Source: an uncultured Eubacterium sp. (lineage in GTDB: Bacteria; Bacillota; Clostridia; Lachnospirales; Lachnospiraceae). Taken from it: a DNA stretch of 64,000 nt. The position numbers and the translations under genes are program-made. Location of the stretch: assembly GCA_910580075.1 (NCBI GenBank), contig CAJTVR010000008.1:20312-84311 (forward strand), read 5' to 3'. Below are positions 31,695 through 40,470 of this stretch, piece by piece. The notes beneath the pieces were generated by a model. The model did no database searches. It saw nothing but the letters and a program-made list of their open reading frames with translations, and was not told the origin of the DNA. Every line of letters starts with the position of its first letter. Position 1 is the first letter of the stretch.

Positions 31695-31775
31695 TTGTTT
31701 CTCCTTTCTGCAGTCCTTCCATCATTCCAGACTGCACCGCCCTCCTGAAAGGTCCGGGCGGATATTTTTTTATGT

Positions 31776-31822
31776 AAAAATAGCGTTACGATTTCTTTTT
31801 TATGTCTGAAATCATAGCGCTA
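31776..31822 (-). terminator. Intrinsic terminator downstream of the repeat-protein gene
   Basis: On the minus strand TAGCGCTATGATTTC (31822-31808) pairs with GAAATCGTAACGCTA (31795-31781) at 13 of 15 positions, followed by TTTTTAC. It would stop transcripts coming from the tandem-repeat protein gene before the uncharacterised pair. Confidence 0.7.
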
Positions 31823-31900
31823 TCCTTAGCCTTTTATTCCTACATCCCTGCATGAAATCTCTTTATTTTGTCATCTGTATTATCGGCATATATCATCCAA

Positions 31901-32042
31901 AAGTTTACCAGATCGTCAGCGGTTCTTTTTATACCGCATTCAACATTTCGAAGTTTGCCAGATCATCAGCGGTTCTTTTTATACCGCATTCAACATTTCG
32001 AAGTTTACCAGATCATCAGCGGTTCTTTTTATACCCGCATTC
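31901..32042. repeat. 50-bp tandem repeats duplicating the 3' end of the repeat-protein gene
   Basis: Two complete 50-bp units (31901-31950, 31951-32000) and most of a third (from 32001) are nearly identical. The third copy runs into the end of the coding region: its GAATGCGG-TATAAAAAGAACC part on the minus strand encodes the final ECGYKKNR and stop. The other two copies are therefore duplicates of the gene's last codons plus 3' flank, not translated. Confidence 0.85.
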
Positions 32043-34766
32043 CGGACATGTCTCCCTGTCCTCATACACGCACCCGCACCTTTTACAGGTAATCTGATCC
32101 TCATCTTCCAATGGTTCATAAGCCAGTTTTCCAGACATTTTTCTCGTATTTAAAAAGCGGATAAATTTATCCAGCAGTTCCGCCCAGTCTTTCAGCTCTT
32201 CTGCTTCTACCGCATACGGAAGCCTGTGCCTGACTCCGTTTGCCTCCTCTGCAATCAGCGCTCTGTGATTTAACAGGCCTGAGGAAACATAGACTGACTT
32301 TATGGATGCAGCCGCCATGCGGTATCCGTTTAACCGTGTACTGTAAAACAGATGCTCCGGTGTCAGCAGCATGCCGTCCCTGCCATTGCATTCTTTGGAT
32401 GTATCCACCATAAGAATCGGGTATTCAAACCGGCTCCTTCTTTCTGCATAAGCAGAAACTGCACTTTCAATCAGCCTGGTCTCTTCCGGAACGGCTGTTT
32501 TTGCCAGAATCTTTTCTGCCGGGTAAAAATGATGCCTTGGATTTTCTTTGATCACGCCAGCCATGTTTTGTTCAAATGCCCGCACAAGCAGCCTGCACTC
32601 ACCCAGGCAGATTTCTTCCAGACGCCTGGAAACCGATGCTTTGGCCCGATCTTTTAAAGCCGGCAGAAAGCTGCCCTTGCAGATGGTTCTGTAAGCGGAT
32701 AAAGCTGTATCAAAATCCATCAGGCTGACATTAAGCAGCAGTTCCTTTAACCGTGCTTCGTCGATCTCGCTGACCCAGTCCAGAATCCGTTCGATATAAG
32801 GAGAAGCATTTTCCTCTGCAAAATCCTGATCTTCTATACGCCGCAGCAGATCCATATAATCTTTCCTGTCTTTTTTCTGCGACTGCATAAGCATATTGCT
32901 GATTTCTTTGATTTCCAGTGTTTCGCGCATTTTCCGAAGCGGTTCTTTATAAATAGAAAAGTCAATACCTTCATAAGGAGTCAGCTTTTCAATTAATTCT
33001 TTATATTCGGCCCGCTCTACATGCGCCGGAACTTTATCCATAATATTTTTTACTTCCTGGATTCCAAACTGCTGACGCATCTCTTTGAGCTTTTCTAACA
33101 CAGCCTGTTTTGTTTGTTCAAAAAGATCTTCCTGTTCTGTTTTCTGAATGAGTTTTTGTGCACATGCAAAATAACTGCCTTCACACTCTTGAAATGCTGC
33201 ACTGACCGCACTCATTTTTTCCTGATATTCATAGTCCTGTATTGGATAAAACAGCGATTCTTTTTCCAGATCGTTTAACATTCTGTCATTTCGGATATCC
33301 CTTACAAGCGTCTTTCTCTGAAGCTCTGATAAACGGTCCAGCACGCCGATTCTTGCATGGTATTTTTCAATCCGCTCTGCCGCTGCCTGGCTGTTCCTCT
33401 GAACTGCTCCTGTTCCCGGCACAAAACTGTTTCCTCCTTTGCTTCCTTCCGATGCATACATCCCATTGGCTGCATTCTGTTTTTCCTGCTCTTCATAATC
33501 CTGTATCGGATAATACAGGGCTTCTTTTTCCTGACTGGTTAGCAGATTATCGTTTCGGATATCCCTTAATAGCGTCTTTCTCTGAAGGTCCGATAAGCGG
33601 TCCAGCACGCCGATTCTTGCATGATATTTTTCGATCCGCTCTGCCGCTGCCTGGCTGTTTCTTTGAACTGTCTCTGTTCCCGGCCCCTGGCTGTTTCCTT
33701 CCGATGCATACATCCCATTGGCTGCATTCTGTTTTTCCTGCTCTTCATAATCCTGTATCGGATAATACAGGGCTTCTTTTTCCTGACTGGTTAGCAGATT
33801 ATCGTTTCGGATATCCCTTAATAGCGTCTTTCTCTGAAGGTCCGATAAGCGGTCCAGCACGCCGATTCTTGCATGATATTTTTCGATCCGCTCTGCCGCT
33901 GCCTGGCTGTTTCTTTGAACTATCTCTGTTCCCGGCTCGAAACTGTTTCCTCCTCCGCCTGCCGCATACATTGCATTTCGTTTTTCCTGCTCTTCGTAAT
34001 CCCGTATCGGATAATAAAGGTCTTCCTTTTCCTGATCAGTTAACAGCTTATCGTTCCGGATGTCCCTGAGCAGCGTCTTTCTCTGAAGCTCCGATAAACG
34101 GTCCAGCACGCCGATTCTTGCATGATATTTTTCAATCCGCTCTGCTGCTGCCTGGCTCGTATCCGCACCCTGCGCAGCACCCGTATTTCGAGCTTCCGTA
34201 TCAGAAACAGCCTTAAAACCGGATAAAGCACTGTCTAAGACCTGCGTCCTGTCCGCTCCCGCCTCTTTCAGCGCCGGCATTTCCAGCATGGGAATCTGTA
34301 CTCTTGCCTGAGGCTGTGCAATCACGGTATCCAGCACATCCTCATATGTAATACGCATGCCTGATTTATAAAACTCTATATTCTCCTCAGAAAAATCAGA
34401 CTTAAGATGATAGATGCCTAATATTTCTCCAAAAACCTGATTCAGCTGCTGCACATCCTTTTCTGAATCTATTCCTTTTATGACGCCAAATTTATCAAAA
34501 GCATATACAGCTATTGTAATTAAATCTGCCAGACCCGGATACTCCTGTATCTCCAGTTCTTCTCCGTCATCATCCGGCAGTTCGGCAAGCTCTACGGATA
34601 CTTTCTGGATATCAAAATGAAAAAACAGGGAACGTACAAGCCCCTCTAAAATCAGACGGTCTCCCATAATTACAAACCGCCCGTTCCATACCACCTGTGC
34701 CCCCATTTCCTCAATCAGCCTGCCAAATACCTGCATTTGCTCCTGATTAGCATTTATGACCAGCAT
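32016..34766 (-). CDS. Large tandem-repeat protein with C-terminal zinc ribbon
   Basis: 916 residues from the ATG at 34766, which has GAGGTG seven bases upstream; a frame 39 bp longer lacks this. N-terminal about 200 residues: a globular domain starting MLVINANQEQMQVFGRLIEE. Then four repeats of 83-88 residues beginning SQAAAERIEKYHARIGVLDR, at about 204, 287, 371 and 459, with repeats two and three almost identical. Then a helical part. Next a domain with LLTPEHLFYSTRLNGY and IKSVYVSSGLLNH, which resembles a bacterial PH-like barrel. It ends with a CxxC-CxxC zinc ribbon (CKRCGCVYEDRETCPECGY). I know no named family; intracellular scaffold is the best guess. Confidence 0.75.
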   Translation of the reverse strand: MLVINANQEQMQVFGRLIEEMGAQVVWNGRFVIMGDRLILEGLVRSLFFHFDIQKVSVELAELPDDDGEELEIQEYPGLADLITIAVYAFDKFGVIKGIDSEKDVQQLNQVFGEILGIYHLKSDFSEENIEFYKSGMRITYEDVLDTVIAQPQARVQIPMLEMPALKEAGADRTQVLDSALSGFKAVSDTEARNTGAAQGADTSQAAAERIEKYHARIGVLDRLSELQRKTLLRDIRNDKLLTDQEKEDLYYPIRDYEEQEKRNAMYAAGGGGNSFEPGTEIVQRNSQAAAERIEKYHARIGVLDRLSDLQRKTLLRDIRNDNLLTSQEKEALYYPIQDYEEQEKQNAANGMYASEGNSQGPGTETVQRNSQAAAERIEKYHARIGVLDRLSDLQRKTLLRDIRNDNLLTSQEKEALYYPIQDYEEQEKQNAANGMYASEGSKGGNSFVPGTGAVQRNSQAAAERIEKYHARIGVLDRLSELQRKTLVRDIRNDRMLNDLEKESLFYPIQDYEYQEKMSAVSAAFQECEGSYFACAQKLIQKTEQEDLFEQTKQAVLEKLKEMRQQFGIQEVKNIMDKVPAHVERAEYKELIEKLTPYEGIDFSIYKEPLRKMRETLEIKEISNMLMQSQKKDRKDYMDLLRRIEDQDFAEENASPYIERILDWVSEIDEARLKELLLNVSLMDFDTALSAYRTICKGSFLPALKDRAKASVSRRLEEICLGECRLLVRAFEQNMAGVIKENPRHHFYPAEKILAKTAVPEETRLIESAVSAYAERRSRFEYPILMVDTSKECNGRDGMLLTPEHLFYSTRLNGYRMAAASIKSVYVSSGLLNHRALIAEEANGVRHRLPYAVEAEELKDWAELLDKFIRFLNTRKMSGKLAYEPLEDEDQITCKRCGCVYEDRETCPECGYKKNR
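33225..34157 (-). repeat. Four in-frame tandem coding repeats (about 250-264 bp)
   Basis: Each unit encodes a 60-residue helical module plus a glycine-rich linker ending VQRN. The two middle units are nearly identical at DNA level, pointing to recent duplication or gene conversion. The unit lengths are multiples of three. Confidence 0.85.
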
Positions 34767-34881
34767 TTTAAGACACCTCACTTCTTCGTCATATTTTCTG
34801 CACATATTTTCTTATGCCAGAGTTATTATAACACAGAAGCTGGCGCATTGGAAGGTTATACTGAATTTTTGGGGGAAATCG

Positions 34882-34913
34882 GATTAGCTGGAAAGTATAC
34901 TTTCCAGCTAATC
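34882..34913. promoter_or_regulatory. Perfect 32-bp palindrome
   Basis: GATTAGCTGGAAAGTA followed immediately by its exact reverse complement TACTTTCCAGCTAATC, with no spacer. It lies 43 bp upstream of the sugar-binding protein promoter and between divergent genes. It has no T-tract, so an operator for a dimeric or tetrameric regulator is likelier than a terminator. Confidence 0.65.
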
Positions 34914-34955
34914 ATACAGCTTCTTCAAGCACCCTCTAAGGCTGCAAAGTTTCCG

Positions 34956-34984
34956 TTGATTATTACACTTCTATTCGGTATAAT
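34956..34984 (+). promoter_or_regulatory. Promoter of the sugar-binding lipoprotein gene
   Basis: TTGATT (34956-34961) and TATAAT (34979-34984) with 17-bp spacing on the plus strand; predicted start near 34991, 92 nt before the ATG. Confidence 0.7.
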
Positions 34985-35082
34985 AAGGTATAACAATAAA
35001 TACAGCAGTTTCGCATCGTCTTCGATTAACAAATCATGACTGACATACTGAACATGACTGGCATAAAAAAGGAGGGGTAACT

Positions 35083-36279
35083 ATGAAAAAGAAACTTTTA
35101 TGCGCTCTGCTATGTATGGCACTGCCGGCAGCGTTATTGTCGGGATGTGCTTCAGACAGTTCGAAAGAGCCGGACAGTGACAAGGTGTCTGATTCTGAGA
35201 ACAAACCGGATGAAACTGACAGTCCGCAGGACAGTGAAGCAGATTCCGATACGAAAACAGATGAGACAGCTTCTGACGATGAAAAAAAGAAAATCGCACT
35301 GTCCATGCCTGAGAGCACTTCCGGGCGCTGGCCGATGGATGCAGCTAATATGAAAAAGGCATTAGAAGCGCTGGATTATTCTGTTGAAATACAGTTTGCA
35401 GAAAATGACCCTAAAATACAGGAAGCTCAGATAGCAGATTTTGTTGCTGCACAGGCAGACTGCATTGTTATTGCCGCAGTAGATGCCGGCTCGCTCGTAT
35501 CCGTATCAGAATCTGCGAAAAATGCAGGCATTCCGGTTATTGCCTATGACCGGCTGTTAATGGATACGGATGCCGTACATTATTTTGTATCATTTGACAA
35601 TAAAGGTACAGGCACTGAAATGGGCAAAGCAATTGCAGAAGAAGCCGGGCTGGAACAGCTTCCTGAAGGTGAATACAGAACGATTGAGTTTTTTATGGGT
35701 TCTGAGAAAGATAAAAATGCCAGGCTTTTATATAACGGACTGATGGAAGTCCTGCAGCCATACCTGGATGACGGACGGCTTGTATGCAAGACAGAACGTA
35801 CCTCGTTTGATGATACATCTATTGCAGACTGGTCACAGGAAAAAGCAAAACAGCGGTGCGAAAATTATCTGGAAGGATACTATATGGATGAAGAACTGGA
35901 TATCTGCGCATCCGCATCCGACGGACTCGCATACGGCTGTATCGCAGCCCTGCAGTCGGCCGGTTATACTGACCAGAACTGGCCGGTTATTTCCGGACAG
36001 GACTGTGAAGCACTTGCCTGCAAAAATATACAGGAAGGCACACAGACATTTTCTATTTATAAAGATACACGTATCCTGGCAGAACGATGCACCTCCATTG
36101 TACAGGCTGCTGTCACCGGCACAGAAGCTGAAATCAATGACACTGAGCAGTATGACAATAACAAGCTGATTGTTCCTTCTTACCTGTGCCTGCCGGCTGT
36201 AGTAAATAAAGATAATCTGCAGGATGTCATTATAGACGGCGGCTATTATACAGCAGATGAGATTGAATCCGCAGAATAA
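35083..36279 (+). CDS. Sugar ABC transporter substrate-binding lipoprotein (orphan)
   Basis: 398 residues. The lipobox ALLSGC places the lipidated cysteine at residue 22. It is followed by about 45 residues of Asp/Ser/Glu-rich linker, then a periplasmic-binding-protein type 1 domain: QEAQIADFVAAQADCIVIAAVDAG and VIAYDRLLMDTDAVHYFVSFDN, as in the ChvE/XylF multiple-sugar group. It should bind a monosaccharide outside the cell. No ATPase or permease gene is adjacent, so it is an orphan that either joins a transporter elsewhere or acts as a sensor. AAGGAGGGG precedes the ATG. Confidence 0.85.
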   Translation: MKKKLLCALLCMALPAALLSGCASDSSKEPDSDKVSDSENKPDETDSPQDSEADSDTKTDETASDDEKKKIALSMPESTSGRWPMDAANMKKALEALDYSVEIQFAENDPKIQEAQIADFVAAQADCIVIAAVDAGSLVSVSESAKNAGIPVIAYDRLLMDTDAVHYFVSFDNKGTGTEMGKAIAEEAGLEQLPEGEYRTIEFFMGSEKDKNARLLYNGLMEVLQPYLDDGRLVCKTERTSFDDTSIADWSQEKAKQRCENYLEGYYMDEELDICASASDGLAYGCIAALQSAGYTDQNWPVISGQDCEALACKNIQEGTQTFSIYKDTRILAERCTSIVQAAVTGTEAEINDTEQYDNNKLIVPSYLCLPAVVNKDNLQDVIIDGGYYTADEIESAE

Positions 36280-36303
36280 AATCTATGGATTTCACTGTTG
36301 CTT

Positions 36304-37212
36304 TTACAGTGCTGTTTTCGCCTGGCGATAAAAATCAATAAACTGTTCCAGCGGTTTTGAGGCATGTTTGGCAGGCTTATAGACAAATCCAATGGAACGC
36401 TTCAGAACCGGAACCGGCAGTGGTATTTCGACTAAAGAACCATCTGCCAGTTCCGGTTCAATAAACTGGCGGATCACACAGGCCGCCCCAAGGCCGATTT
36501 TGGCAAATTCGATCAAAAGATCCATAGAAGAAGCCTCAATGCATTCCCGTACGGCAATCTGGTTCTTCTGCATATATTCATCAATATACTGTCTGGAAAT
36601 ATTATTCTTATCTAACATCATCAGAGAACAGTTCTGCAAAATCTCACTCTCTTCAATACCGGACTGTTTCAAATAATATAAATACGGTCTGGCAGCCACA
36701 AACACGTCTTCCACATCCGCTATAAAATCAAACAGAAGCGTATGCGGCATTTCATAATTACCAAGTCCTGCAAGACCGATATCCAGTCTGTCATCCGAAA
36801 GCAGATGCAGCGTTTCACTCGTCGACTGGCAGGCAATCGAAATATTAATATGCGGATGTTCGCGTACAAACTCTTTTAAATAAGGAAGAAGTACATATTT
36901 GCAAAGCGTAGAACTGACACCGATTTTCAAATGACCGATACCCAGCCCCGCTGTCCGCCTGACTTTTTCCTCTCCGGCATCCAGCGTCTCAAAAGCTGCC
37001 CTGACATGTTCGTACAGGATACTTCCCTCTTCCGTCAGCGTCACCCCGCGTGAACTGCGCACAAACAGCTGGCATCCGAGACCTGATTCTAATTTCTGTA
37101 TGGCTTTGCTGACTGCCGGCTGGCTGATAAACAGTTTTGCAGCGGCTTTGGAAATATTGCCGCAGCTGGCGGCGGTATAAAAAATATAGTAAGATGATAA
37201 AGTCTGATCCAT
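36304..37212 (-). CDS. LysR-family transcriptional regulator
   Basis: 302 residues, the normal length. The N-terminal HTH reads YYIFYTAASCGNISKAAAKLFISQPAVSKAIQKLE. The C-terminal substrate-binding fold starts at LKIGVSSTLCKYVLLPYL and includes RLDIGLAGL. It is convergent with the orphan sugar-binding protein, with a short CACTGT/ACAGTG hairpin between them (36293-36311). It has no divergent partner gene; the 108 bp upstream lead to a palindromic repeat element. The target is unknown. Confidence 0.88.
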   Translation of the reverse strand: MDQTLSSYYIFYTAASCGNISKAAAKLFISQPAVSKAIQKLESGLGCQLFVRSSRGVTLTEEGSILYEHVRAAFETLDAGEEKVRRTAGLGIGHLKIGVSSTLCKYVLLPYLKEFVREHPHINISIACQSTSETLHLLSDDRLDIGLAGLGNYEMPHTLLFDFIADVEDVFVAARPYLYYLKQSGIEESEILQNCSLMMLDKNNISRQYIDEYMQKNQIAVRECIEASSMDLLIEFAKIGLGAACVIRQFIEPELADGSLVEIPLPVPVLKRSIGFVYKPAKHASKPLEQFIDFYRQAKTAL

Positions 37213-37320
37213 GCCTGGCGGCTCCTTTGACTGATAAACTTTTGTGCAGCTATCATAACATAAAATATCCGTGCATTCAATGCCAGTTCATTAATGCTGC
37301 GCAGCTGAGAAATTCGTTAC

Positions 37321-37607
37321 CCGGACGCCGGATAGAGAAGCGGTTCCTTCTGATGTGACTCCGGAGAACAGTTAGAAATTCTTAATTTTCTGCCCGACAC
37401 CCAGGATTTGGGGCACTGTCTGCCGCATAAAAAAAACTGGAAGCCCCAAAAGGTGCCTGCCCGTGCCACAGCTTATCGCATGCCACAACGTCAGGGCATC
37501 AGACACCGCTCCGTCCGCTGCCTCAGTCCTGATGCAGAAAATTTAGTATTTCTTACTGTTCGCAGGCGGAACTGAAAAAGGAAAAAGTTTCTCCGCCCGG
37601 CGTCCGG
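37321..37607. mobile_element. MITE-like element with about 70-bp imperfect inverted ends
   Basis: CCGGACGCCGG (37321-37331) and CCGGCGTCCGG (37597-37607) form the tips. Further in, GAACAGTTAGAAATTCTTAA with TTTTCTGC (from about 37366) matches the reverse complement of the segment ending near 37562 with only three changes. An inner stem TTTGGGGC/GCCCCAAA follows. No ORF lies inside. The same tips occur at 26889-26973 and 63871-63912. The rest of the 37213-37760 gap (before and after the element) shows no gene. Confidence 0.65.
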
Positions 37608-37760
37608 CTAATCCACTGCCCTCCCGGCCGCATGAATACCCTTGCCCCAAGATGCCTGCAAGTCCACACAAAAAGAAACCTGACAGTACAGCCCCCTCTC
37701 AGACACCTCCTGCCAGATTTCCCTCTATTTTTAACTGTTAAATTATACGGCCTGTCCCGC

Positions 37761-38783
37761 TTAGTTATTAATCAGCTTGCTGTCTTCATCATTCCAGCTG
37801 TACAGCTTGCGTACTTCTTTACCAACCTGCTCTGCCGGATGCTCTGCAGCTTTTTTGCGCATCATCTTGAAATGAACCTGACGGCCTGCCCCGGACATAT
37901 CCAGAAGGAAGTCTTTTGCAAATGATCCGTCCTGGATATCTGCAAGGATTTTCTTCATAGCTGCCTTTGTGTCATCTGTAATAATCTTAGGACCTGTTAT
38001 ATAGTCGCCATACTCTGCTGTGTTAGAAATTGAATAACGCATTCCTTCAAAACCAGACTGGTAAATCAGGTCTACAATCAGCTTCATCTCATGGATACAT
38101 TCAAAATATGCATTTCTTGGATCATAACCAGCTTCGCACAATGTTTCAAAACCAGCCTGCATCAGTGCACAGACACCGCCGCAGAGAACTGCCTGTTCAC
38201 CAAAAAGGTCTGTTTCTGTTTCTACGCGGAATGTTGTTTCCAAAACGCCTGCTCTTGCGCCGCCGATGCCAAGTGCATAAGCAAGTGCCAGGTCAAGTGC
38301 CTTGCCGGTTGCATCCTGCTCTACTGCAACCAGACATGGAACCCCTTTTCCTTCCTGGTATTCAGAACGAACGGTATGCCCCGGTCCCTTTGGAGCGATC
38401 ATTGTAACATCTACATCCTTAGGCGGTACGATTGTGCCATAATTGATATTAAAGCCATGTGCAAACATGATCATATTGCCTGGCTCTAAGTTTGGTTCAA
38501 TGTCGTTTTTATACATATCTGCCTGTTTCTCATCATTAATCAGAATCATAATGATGTCAGCCAGTTTTGCAGCTTCTGCCGTATTATATACTTTCAGTCC
38601 CTGTGCCTGTGCCTTTTCCTTTGACTTGCTGCCTTCATATAAACCAATGATGACATTGCATCCTGAATCCTTAAGGTTTAATGCATGTGCATGTCCCTGG
38701 CTGCCATAGCCAATGATTGCAATTGTCTTGCCGTCTAACAGCGACAGATTGCAGTCTTCCTGATAATAAATTTTGTTTGCCAT
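37761..38783 (-). CDS. ilvC: Ketol-acid reductoisomerase
   Basis: 340 residues, class I length. The Rossmann loop is IAIIGYGSQGHAHALNLKDSG, and the knotted helical domain carries ETDLFGEQAVLCGG with the Mg2+-binding Asp and Glu, and later CIHEMKLIVDLIY. It converts 2-acetolactate to 2,3-dihydroxy-isovalerate (or the isoleucine analogue) with NADPH and Mg2+. It follows ilvN by 18 bp and has AGGAGG before the ATG. The catalytic subunit ilvB is not in the window. Confidence 0.95.
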   Translation of the reverse strand: MANKIYYQEDCNLSLLDGKTIAIIGYGSQGHAHALNLKDSGCNVIIGLYEGSKSKEKAQAQGLKVYNTAEAAKLADIIMILINDEKQADMYKNDIEPNLEPGNMIMFAHGFNINYGTIVPPKDVDVTMIAPKGPGHTVRSEYQEGKGVPCLVAVEQDATGKALDLALAYALGIGGARAGVLETTFRVETETDLFGEQAVLCGGVCALMQAGFETLCEAGYDPRNAYFECIHEMKLIVDLIYQSGFEGMRYSISNTAEYGDYITGPKIITDDTKAAMKKILADIQDGSFAKDFLLDMSGAGRQVHFKMMRKKAAEHPAEQVGKEVRKLYSWNDEDSKLINN

Positions 38784-38801
38784 TTTTTAGCCTCCTAAAA
38801 A

Positions 38802-39302
38802 TTATTCTAAATATGTAACATCGGAAGAACCTCTGGTTAAGCCAGTTATTCCGGTTCTAGCAAGTTCAAGGATTTCAAAGCCGGATACCAGGTCTAAAAA
38901 AGCACTCAGCTTGTCCTGATTTCCTGTCAGCTCAATAACCATGGAATCCCGTGTGACATCTACTACCTTGCCACGGAAAATTTCAATCACGCTTAAAATT
39001 TCCTGACGGCTGGATTCCTGAACACGGAGTTTGACTAAAATCAATTCTCTTGTGACAGAACTTCCTGCCTCTAATCTTTTAATATCCAGTACGTCTTCCA
39101 GTTTTGCCAGCTGATTTTCAATCTGTTCCAGAATCAGCCTGTCCCCGCTTGATACAATTGTAATTCTTGTATATCTCGGATCCGCTGTAACTCCTGCAGA
39201 AATGCTGTCAATATTATAACCGCGCCTGCTGAACAGACCGGATACATGGCTCAAAACGCTGGAAGTGTTTTCTACTATTAACGATAATGCCTGTTTTCTC
39301 AT
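38802..39302 (-). CDS. ilvN: Acetolactate synthase small (regulatory) subunit
   Basis: 166 residues from the ATG at 39302, chosen because AAAAGGA lies 9-12 nt upstream and the protein then begins MRKQALSLIVENTSSVLSHV as the family does. In-frame starts 12 and 42 bp earlier do not fit. It has an N-terminal ACT domain (SGLFSRRGYNIDSISAG) and a C-terminal ALS_ss_C domain (RGKVVDVTRDSMVIELTGN). It confers valine feedback inhibition on IlvB. Its operon contains ilvC but no ilvB. The promoter is immediately upstream, with no T-box leader. Confidence 0.92.
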   Translation of the reverse strand: MRKQALSLIVENTSSVLSHVSGLFSRRGYNIDSISAGVTADPRYTRITIVSSGDRLILEQIENQLAKLEDVLDIKRLEAGSSVTRELILVKLRVQESSRQEILSVIEIFRGKVVDVTRDSMVIELTGNQDKLSAFLDLVSGFEILELARTGITGLTRGSSDVTYLE

Positions 39303-39349
39303 TGTGATAACCATCCTTTTTTCTGAATCGATATACTCACACAAGTTTT

Positions 39350-39377
39350 ATTCTAGCACATTCACCGGGAATGTCAA
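39350..39377 (-). promoter_or_regulatory. Promoter of ilvN-ilvC
   Basis: TTGACA (39377-39372) and TAGAAT (39355-39350) with 16-bp spacing on the minus strand, near consensus. The predicted start at about 39343 leaves only a 40-nt leader, too short for a T-box or leader-peptide attenuator. Confidence 0.75.
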
Positions 39378-39532
39378 TAAATTTTCTGCCCCAGCCAGTT
39401 AATTTAGTCAGAGCCGGTCCGGCAAAAAACCGCACAAAATGGATTTTTCCATTCTCCGCGGCTTTCCCTGCATCCATACTTAAAAACATTCTTCTGACAG
39501 TGCATCTCATGAAAGCGGCTCTGCATCAAACA

Positions 39533-39568
39533 GCCGGATACCCCGCAGCAGACTGCAGGGTATCCGGC
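39533..39568. other. Strong hairpin downstream of cheR
   Basis: GCCGGATACCC (39533-39543) pairs perfectly with GGGTATCCGGC (39558-39568), with GCAG/CTGC pairing in the loop. No long T-run follows on either strand. It lies in the 278-bp gap between cheR and the ilvN promoter, which holds no credible gene, and may protect or end the cheR transcript. Confidence 0.45.
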
Positions 39569-39655
39569 CCTCACGGCATCCGCCAAATGCTCATGCAGAC
39601 ACAGCACCCGGCTCATTGTGCGTGGAAATAAAACACATATACAGAAAAAAACATA

Positions 39656-40438
39656 TTATTTTGTTCCCTTAATAAAGAAGAATGACGAAGATCTCTCATA
39701 GCCAAGTTCTTTATAATTCATAATCTGTTCTGTACTGCCGATAAACAAAATACCGTTATTTTTAAGCGCCTGGTTAAATTTTATATATATTTCCTGTTTC
39801 GCATCGTCGGTAAAATAAATAACAACATTTCTGCATACAATCATATCACATCCTGTCGGATATGCATCCCTCAGCAGATTATGTTCTTTAAAATCTACTC
39901 TCTTTTTAATTTCGTCTGAAATCTGGTAAGACCCTCCGATTTCAGTAAAATATTTCTTCTTTAAGTCATCCGGCACATTGGCGATGCTTTTCTTATTGTA
40001 AAGACCTACACGTGCCTTTTCTAATACCTGCTTATCGATATCTGTAGCAATAATATGTATCTGGCTGAGCGGAATATGTTTTGACAGCGCCATAACAAGC
40101 GAATATGGCTCATCACCTGTAGAACATGCCGCACTCCATATTTTAAGGTTTTTACCAAATTTCTGAATGAGTTCCGGAAATATTTTTTTATCCAGGATCT
40201 GCCACTGGTCAGGATTCCGGTAAAACTCAGAGACATTAATCGTCAGAAAATTTACAAACTGCTCCAAAACATTCTTGTCCGTCTTTAACAATGATACATA
40301 TTCATCATAAGATTTTGCCTTTGTCTTTCCAATGAGTGTATCAATCCGGCGTTTCATCTGCTTTTCTTTATAGCAGTTTAAGTCAATTTTCGTTAATGCC
40401 AAAACGTCCTTTTTAAATTTTTCATAATTTTCAAACAT
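39656..40438 (-). CDS. cheR: CheR-type protein-glutamate O-methyltransferase
   Basis: 260 residues. An N-terminal helical domain (MKRRIDTLIGKTKAKSYDEY) precedes the Rossmann methyltransferase: WSAACSTGDEPYSLVMAL binds S-adenosylmethionine, and DMIVCRNVVIYFTDD is the conserved CheR strand. It methylates glutamates of chemoreceptors. It has no C-terminal pentapeptide-binding TPR extension. It stands alone, with no cheB, cheA or cheW near; the nearest related gene is the soluble chemoreceptor at 53 kb. GGGAG precedes the ATG. Confidence 0.92.
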   Translation of the reverse strand: MFENYEKFKKDVLALTKIDLNCYKEKQMKRRIDTLIGKTKAKSYDEYVSLLKTDKNVLEQFVNFLTINVSEFYRNPDQWQILDKKIFPELIQKFGKNLKIWSAACSTGDEPYSLVMALSKHIPLSQIHIIATDIDKQVLEKARVGLYNKKSIANVPDDLKKKYFTEIGGSYQISDEIKKRVDFKEHNLLRDAYPTGCDMIVCRNVVIYFTDDAKQEIYIKFNQALKNNGILFIGSTEQIMNYKELGYERSSSFFFIKGTK

Positions 40439-40470
40439 ACGGCTAGACTCCCATGTGTTATATTCTTGTT

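Noticed and set aside
31901..32042. Possible CRISPR array
   Set aside because: The 50-bp units are directly adjacent without unique spacers, and they are duplicates of a gene end.
33242..34069. Long plus-strand open frame (275 codons) with repeated segments
   Set aside because: It is the antisense of the four coding repeats of the minus-strand 916-residue protein, whose periodic codons keep the other strand open; it has no ribosome binding site and odd composition.
39404..39616. 70-codon minus-strand frame upstream of ilvN
   Set aside because: Contains a perfect hairpin, has no ribosome binding site and lies across the ilvN promoter side; no T-box elements (specifier loop, GGTGG motif) were seen either.
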